From positions 868,001-932,000 of the forward strand of contig OY978101.1 of the NCBI GenBank assembly GCA_963854735.1: a stretch of DNA of 64,000 nt. Reading direction: 5' to 3'. This document shows, piece by piece, positions 59,196-64,000 of this stretch; position 1 is the stretch's first letter; every line of letters starts with the position of its first letter. The notes under the pieces are model-generated. The model had not been told where the DNA came from and did no database searches. It was given only the letters and a program-made list of their open reading frames with translations. The DNA comes from Marvania coccoides. Its lineage: Eukaryota; Chlorophyta; Trebouxiophyceae; Chlorellales; Chlorellaceae. A program made the translations under genes and the position numbers.

Positions 59196-60106
59196 TTACT
59201 TCAATGGAATTTCAAGTTGTGAAGAAGCCAGCGAGGGGCCAAGAGCGTACAGTACTACACAGCCAGCAACAGCTAGGAGGGTCGACGCTATCAGCGCTTC
59301 TCGGAAATGCTCCGCGTCTTCTTCAGAGGTACGCCGTGCGCCATCAACCGATAAAAACTTTGACATATCGAAGTAGCTAGCGTACAGAGTTCTCCACATG
59401 CCCATCAGGCCTAAGACCCCCGCGGCAGACACAAATGGTTCTCCTGCGGATTTGAAGAGGAAAACCAAATATATATGCGGGGGTTAAATTTTTTGGTGGC
59501 TTCGATTAAGAAAGGTTAAAACATAATGGAAATGAAAGTAAAAAGCGAAGAATAAGAAAAGGTAAGGAGGAAAAACCGACCTGGCCCTGAGGCAGCCAGT
59601 GGAAGCACTTGGGCGAATCCCTCGGTGCCCACGAGGACGCCGTCTTCCGCAGCGGTCAGCAGCACCAGCTGGGCCGCCGAAACGGACATGGAAGCTAGCC
59701 ATACTTGCGAAGTCACAGTTAGAGCGGTTCGAATGTCGGCCGAGGCTTTGGTCGAATAACCGCCGCACAGGGCACCGCAAGAGACCCACGTCCCAATGAT
59801 GGTGATGGCGAATGACGCGAACTCCTCAAAGCGCAAAGGATTGAAATGCAGAGGCGCCAGCCAGCCATCAAAAGCGGGCGACGTAACAATGGCAGAAATT
59901 TGTTTGTAAGTGCAGAACGAAATAAGACCAACGACATCACCCAACATCAACTCCAAATTGTCAATCCCAGGGCTGTTATTACGGGCGTAGCATCGTTTTT
60001 TTTTGTCTTTTAAAGTTGGAGAGTTTCGATAGATTTGAAAATTCGCAGTACTTGTAGGTGCAGGAGGAAGGGCAAGGCGCCCCCATCGTGCACACAGGGT
60101 CCCCAT
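59196..60106 (-). CDS. Predicted plastid-targeted membrane protein, DUF3054-like (257 aa)
   Basis: I do not firmly recognise this protein. Two exons join in phase: 60106-59581 and 59443-59196. The first ~45 residues are basic and Ser/Ala/Pro-rich like a transit peptide. Next comes LGDVVGLISFCTYKQIS, a polar helix start that recalls DUF3054 membrane proteins. Further hydrophobic segments follow (FASFAITIIGTWVSCGALCGGY, VWLASMSVSAAQLVLLTAAE), and a last helix, ALIASTLLAVAGCVVLYALG. About four to five transmembrane helices are expected. Plastid or thylakoid location is inferred from the N-terminus only. Confidence 0.7.
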
Positions 60107-60383
60107 GAGAAGAAAAAAAATGATATGCGACACAGTGTAGAGAGCGAAAAGGAAATCTCTTTTCAGAGATAGGCTTTCAAAAAAATACTCTTCTCAGCTG
60201 CTCACATATTGTCTTCAATTACTAATTCACAACTATAGAAGGGTTTTACAAGGGGATTGATTGCCTTGCGAAAGGCAGACCAAATATAAACAATTATTTA
60301 AAGTAACTGTTACGTGAAAAAAACAGGTGAAGAAAAAGAGCAGTGCATGAACTTATTAAATAATTAATTATAAAGGAAAGCCA
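60107..60383. other. Gap between membrane-protein start and HAD phosphatase stop
   Basis: This is 277 bp, AT-rich, with both neighbours on the minus strand. Nothing distinctive is visible. Confidence 0.35.
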
Positions 60384-61653
60384 TTATGCAGGGTCCACGT
60401 CAAATCCGCCCATCGCTGACATTTTGGGCCTCGTCGGGCCGACCCAGTTTCCTTGCTCATCCATGGGCAGCGGCGGGTTGAGCCAAAACGACCCTGGGTA
60501 GGGAGGACAACAGGAGGAGGAGGAAAGAAAATCAGAAAAAACCGAGGGAAAAACTCGGCACAATGCTCATTACGCCATAGATTTTGCCATGGTCTTTGCA
60601 GTAAGAGCTTCGATACCAGGAGTTGTGAGGTCGTGCAGGCTGAAGCGCTCGTCTCCAGCGTCTCCAATGCAGTCGAATACAGCGTCAGCAATTGAAAAGT
60701 CCTCTCCCTTGGTGTAGTATGACTCGGTGACGACCACCCGCATGCCGGCCGCCTTCCCTGCAGCCAAACCGATCCTGCTGTCTTCGATGACCACGCAGCG
60801 AGCGGGCTCCACCTCCAGTTCTTCCGCGGCCATGAGGTAAATGTCGGGCGCGGGCTTTTTCTTGGCCACCATGTCCCCGGCAAACACGCGCATGTGCTGG
60901 GCGATCTTGGGGCCCAGCATGACGCGCACGATGTTGGAGACGGCGCGCTCGTTTGAGGTGGAGCACACCGCCACCTTGATGCCGGCATCGATGGCCTCCT
61001 GCATTTATAATAGAATAATGTCAACGTAAATATCAATGTTTTCCAATTTCCTTTATCAAATATTGAAAGTGATGCTGACTGAGAGAGCATCAAATACATA
61101 CAAGCTTGAACACCAGCCCCTAACTTACACTGATGAGGCGGGAGACGCCAGGGCGCACAGGCAGGGCTCCTGTGTCGATCATTTGGTTAAAGATGTCGGT
61201 CTTCAGCTCGTGCAGCTCCTTGAGAAAGGCTTTTCGGGCGGCCTCGTCCCTGACCGACGCCCAGGGCTCCGCTGACTCGTCCTGCGAAAAGTAGGCGTTC
61301 ATGCGCTCCTTGCCGCCCCCCACCTCCAGCAAAACACCGTACTGCTCAAGACCCCACTCATGGGCCAGCCCCTTGCGCTTGAATGCTTCATTGAATGCCA
61401 CGCGGTGGCCCTCGGCCTCGGTGTCCACCAGCACGCCGTCGCAGTCGAACAGCAGCGCCTGCGGCCAGTCGATGTTGCGCAGGGACTGGGCGGCAGCGAC
61501 GGAGCGGCGAGAGGCGTGAGCAGCCGAGGACAGGCCACCGCCCCTGCTGCTGCTGTTGCGAAGGGCAGGGAAGACGGCCCGCGCCTGGAGCGTAACCACA
61601 GGTGCGGAGCGCGCCTTGGTCAGCGTTGTTGTAGTATGATTCGCAGCGCGCAT
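60384..61653 (-). CDS. Plastid CbbY-like HAD-superfamily sugar-phosphate phosphatase (338 aa)
   Basis: CbbY-like enzymes dephosphorylate sugar bisphosphates such as xylulose-1,5-bisphosphate, a Rubisco inhibitor, in chloroplasts. Model exons are 61653-61129, 60998-60617 and 60493-60384. Residues 1-58 look like a transit peptide (Arg/Ser/Ala-rich, few acidic). Motif I is FDCDGVLVDTE with D70 (nucleophile) and D72. Then VCSTSNERAV (motif II), AKKKPAPDIYLMAA (motif III Lys) and CVVIEDSRIGLAAGKAAG (motif IV). The last junction uses donor CCTG|GTATCG to read LTTPGSFWLNPPLPMDEQGN in frame. Without that splice, translation ends after AKTMAKSMA (TAA at 60575-60573). Confidence 0.88.
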
Positions 61654-62021
61654 TATTGAAAGTGAAGTTAGGAAGTACTGGGGTGTGCAGTGCAGGCAAC
61701 ACCGGGCTGATTGTAACACTGGCAGTTGTCAACAATTCAGTTACCGATACGACAGAGCGAAAAAAATGAAAATGAAATTTGGCGCGCAAAAGATGGAAGA
61801 AAGTGTCACGTCGCAATCTTCAATTCAATCTCGAGAATCAAGCTTCCTTAAAGTTATCGCTATTAAAATAGTTTCGCAAAATTTGTGACCTCGCATCCAA
61901 CCAACCAGGTAGGGTGTCGCACTCATCTATTTGCCAAATCTTTCGCAGAACCCAAAATAGTTGAATTGGCTTTCGCACTCACGTGTTTGCCAAACCTTTC
62001 GCAGATCCCAAAACAATCGAA
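61654..62021. promoter_or_regulatory. Divergent promoter region with a 56-bp tandem duplication
   Basis: This is 368 bp between the HAD phosphatase and a small plastid-type gene. The right end carries two diverged head-to-tail copies of a 56-bp unit (see the repeat entry). Confidence 0.5.
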
Positions 62022-62032
62022 ATGGCTTTCTC
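61921..62032. repeat. Diverged 56-bp tandem duplication spanning a start codon
   Basis: Copy 1 (61921-61976) and copy 2 (61977-62032) align without gaps and share blocks such as TTTGCCAAA, TTTCGCAGA, CCCAAAA and TGGCTTTC. The second copy supplies the ATG of the downstream gene (62022). The first copy has TTG at the matching place (61966). Confidence 0.8.
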
Positions 62033-62366
62033 TTGCGTCTCCACTCGGCCTTCAGGCTTCCTGACGGGCCGCCCTGCCAGCCCCGCCCTCGTCTCCCGAA
62101 AGACTGCTCCTGTGGCCAGTCGCAGCAGGGTCTGCATGGTGAAAGCAGGCGCCCAACCCGACTCCGAGTCGCTCCCCACCCAAATGGTGCAAAAGGTGGC
62201 CCAGATCTGGGACCGTTATGACTTTGTCAGCGCCGGCATCGGGGCGCTGTGCGTGACCACTTTGTGCGTGGCCCGTGGACAAGACCCCATGACGGCGCTG
62301 TCCATCACTGCGGCATCGACTGTTGTCGCGCTACTCCTCAACGACACCCTGTTCAACGACTCTTGA
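62022..62366 (+). CDS. Small predicted plastid membrane protein, unrecognised (114 aa)
   Basis: This is a single exon. The first ~45 residues look like a chloroplast transit peptide (Ser/Arg/Pro/Ala-rich, ending near SRSRVCMVKAGA). The mature part has an amphipathic stretch (LPTQMVQKVAQIWDRYDFVS), then two hydrophobic segments: AGIGALCVTTLCVARG and MTALSITAASTVVALLLNDTLF. The arrangement suggests a small two-helix thylakoid or envelope protein. I cannot name the family. Coding composition matches neighbouring exons, and the start follows the second copy of a tandem duplication. Confidence 0.7.
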   Translation: MAFSCVSTRPSGFLTGRPASPALVSRKTAPVASRSRVCMVKAGAQPDSESLPTQMVQKVAQIWDRYDFVSAGIGALCVTTLCVARGQDPMTALSITAASTVVALLLNDTLFNDS

Positions 62367-62910
62367 ATAGAGAGACGCTTATTTTTATTTCCCGAGAAGA
62401 TACAGCCAATACTTCGGCTTGATGATAAGAGACTTTATCCTCCCAAACGACACTTGTTTTTTTCAACACTCTTAAGAGCCCCTCCCCCTCCCCTTTTTCA
62501 ACTCTATGAATGCACAACAAGTGTTCGTTTTCTCTTTTTCTTTCACGTCTAACAAATGAATTATCATTCGAATCTACAAATGCATAAAGTCTCCCCCCGC
62601 CCCCCTGTGTTTTCCATTTTGTATTTGCCGCTTACTGGGTGCCGTAGTTCAGGCTATCCCTCCTTCTCTTGTATTATATTACTCTTTTTCCCAATTATTT
62701 GGAAGACGATGATGATATGATATTTTTTCCCAAGAGTGTTCTATTGTTTTATTGTCTGTAAGCCTTAAGCCCAAGAACCATTCACTGACAGCAGCAGAAA
62801 AACTGCTGCTCTTAAGGGCAAATTCTCGGGTCATTCAGAGATTACAAAAAGAAGGTCAAGTAAAGAGCAAATATTGTATTAAAAAAATAGTCAAGAGTTC
62901 TTCATCATAA
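62367..62910. other. Convergent 3' flanks with a hairpin
   Basis: This is 544 bp between stop codons. An 8-bp stem, AGCAGCAG (62790-62797) with CTGCTGCT (62803-62810) and an AAAAA loop, is extended by CCTTAAG (62763-62769) pairing with CTTAAGG (62811-62817). TTACA at 62845-62849 gives TGTAA on the minus strand for the Sm F transcript. There are no open frames of interest. Confidence 0.45.
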
Positions 62911-63401
62911 TTAGCTGGGCTCTGCTGCTGCTTCCTCTTCCTCTGGAGCTCCCCTGATGTAGAGAACGTTGTTGCATCGAATCAAAACCTCGCCCAGGTT
63001 GCCGGTGAATTGCCCATCGATGAACTCCTCTGTGCTGGCCAGCTGCAGGTTCATGTACGCATCAACCGACACGAGAAATCCTGCAGAAAGAGGAATCGAA
63101 TGTTTTTGTAAGGCTTCTCAGGAAAAAAACAGTCTGCAAATGAAGAGTGTGCGGCAGGCGGCGGCGGCGGCGGAAAATTTGAGCTTACCTTTGTACTCCA
63201 TTCCCCATTTCAGCTTCACAAACACAGGCTTTCCGGTAAGATCGTTCAAAAAGGGCTTCGGGTTGACAGGGACCGTCTGTATAGAGAAGAGGAAAAACGT
63301 GTTTTAATCAAATTGGTGTCTTCGCATGAGAAAACACAGATCCACGGCGAAAACGATGCCAGCAGGCTGAACCATTTGAGAAGGTATCTTACCGCTGCCA
63401 T
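62911..63401 (-). CDS. Spliceosomal Sm protein F (SNRPF), 88 aa
   Basis: Sm F is part of the heptameric ring on U1, U2, U4 and U5 snRNAs. Three exons join in phase: 63401-63393 (only three codons, ATG GCA GCG), 63276-63189 and 63080-62911. The Sm1 motif reads [20 protein letters not shown] followed by [19 protein letters not shown]. Sm2 reads [16 protein letters not shown]. The acidic tail [11 protein letters not shown] is typical. Length agrees with human Sm F (86). Confidence 0.96.
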
Positions 63402-63790
63402 TTTTATTATTTGTTTGCAGCCGGAAAATTAAAAATCAAAGCAAAATCTATTTTTATAAAGGCAGCAAGGCGAATGTCAGGCGTACTTGTGGTGCGTATA
63501 TCAGATTATCATATATTAATTTGTATTTATTTGAATGACAGAGAAACCAGTGACGAAGAGGCATGTGGAGCAGCGCGCATAAATTTTGAAGACCGCGGCA
63601 TAATCCTTCTATTAATGCCAATTTAGGGGCAGTCAGATTGTTAATAGAGGGATATTATCGGTACAGACACCTGAGAGGCTGCCGTGGTGATTGGGTTGCG
63701 AATAAAAATATCAATTTCGGCTATGGTATCCCTCTCAGAGGCGTTCTAATTTATATCTGCTGATCCAATATAAAAAGGAACCGCGACAAT
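63402..63790. promoter_or_regulatory. Divergent promoter region, Sm F and phosphoserine phosphatase
   Basis: This is 389 bp between opposed starts. A good TATA box (TATAAAAA, 63769-63776) sits 14 bp before the phosphoserine phosphatase ATG, so that leader must be very short or the ATG used lies further on. Confidence 0.5.
63769..63776 (+). promoter_or_regulatory. TATA-box-like element before the phosphatase gene
   Basis: TATAAAAA is preceded by CCAA and lies in an AT-rich stretch. Its closeness to the ATG at 63791 is unusual for a TATA box, which usually sits 25-30 bp before transcription start. Confidence 0.35.
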
Positions 63791-64000
63791 ATGATGGAAG
63801 AGGCACTTGCTCCTTCTTCCCCACCCAGCCCTCTTCACTTGCCCAACGAGCACCCCTCGCCCCACGTTCTCCGCACCTGGCGTAAGGCCCACGCTGTGTG
63901 CTTCGATGTCGATTGCACAGTCGCCAATAACGACGGCCTGGACCTCCTTGCGGAATTCAAAGGCGTGGGAGCAGAGGTGGCGGCAATCACCAATGCAGCC
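63791..64000 (+). CDS. Phosphoserine phosphatase, 5' part only (runs off the right edge)
   Basis: This HAD-family enzyme makes L-serine from phosphoserine in the last step of the phosphorylated serine pathway. Seventy codons are visible. After a 34-residue Pro/Ser/His-rich leader, AVCFDVDCTVANNDGLDLLA gives motif I, with nucleophile D39 and D41. The GVGAEVAAITNAA that follows matches the cap-domain start of SerB. The usual DVDST is DVDCT here. The next ATG is two codons into the frame (MM). A transit peptide is not obvious. Confidence 0.88.
   Translation, partial: MMEEALAPSSPPSPLHLPNEHPSPHVLRTWRKAHAVCFDVDCTVANNDGLDLLAEFKGVGAEVAAITNAA

Overview
This window is nuclear DNA from an intron-containing eukaryote, most likely a green alga (Chlorophyta). 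GC-rich exons alternate with short AT-rich introns that mostly follow GT...AG rules, and TAA, TAG and TGA are all used as ordinary stops. Several genes are plant-type: a PHS1-like tubulin kinase/phosphatase, an MLO family membrane protein, a UPL1-type HECT ligase, a SIZ1-type SAP-PHD SUMO ligase, and proteins with apparent plastid transit peptides. TGTAA, the usual chlorophyte poly(A) signal, lies just downstream of several stops. I could not fix the genus. Exon boundaries were worked out by hand from splice sites, reading phase and family conservation. The total coding length is divisible by three for all 22 genes that lie wholly inside the window.

Layout, left to right. 1-2162 (-): 3' part of a poly(A) polymerase gene that runs off the left edge. 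2163-3484: mostly non-coding, with possible ankyrin-like relics. 3485-18138 (-): one 16-exon gene for a 4,199-residue UPL1/HUWE1-type HECT ubiquitin ligase. 18640-25200 (+): RNA polymerase I largest subunit, divergent from the ligase. 25495-26383 (-): NNF1/PMF1-like kinetochore protein. 26749-28469 (+): proteasome ATPase RPT2. 29032-32663 (+): RecQ helicase. 33403-34941 (-): BET-type bromodomain protein. 35310-37913 (-): R3H/G-patch protein of the SQS1 type. 38091-38906 (+): intronless short-chain dehydrogenase followed by a strong hairpin. 39264-42021 (-): SIZ1-type SUMO ligase with a degenerate SP-RING.

42330-42690 (+): DPM3. 42783-43890 (+): thioredoxin-PUB fusion. 43967-44325 (-): a small spliced organellar ribosomal protein bL36 gene. 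44587-46741 (+): PYROXD1-type oxidoreductase. 46878-49748 (-): PHS1-like protein. 50043-52701 (-): MLO. 53204-54432 (-): CobW/COG0523 GTPase. 54582-55790 (+): ZIP metal transporter. 56598-58951 (+): dymeclin. 59196-60106 (-): plastid-type membrane protein. 60384-61653 (-): plastid CbbY-like HAD phosphatase. 62022-62366 (+): small plastid-type protein. 62911-63401 (-): Sm protein F. 63791-64000 (+): start of a phosphoserine phosphatase that runs off the right edge.

There is no operon-like logic. These are mostly housekeeping genes for RNA processing, transcription, ubiquitin/SUMO/proteasome work, the cytoskeleton and Golgi, and metals, often in divergent pairs with 250-500 bp between starts. 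The most unusual observation is the SIZ1-type protein. Its SP-RING keeps the fold-defining sequence but has lost every Cys/His expected to hold zinc, while its PHD finger is intact.
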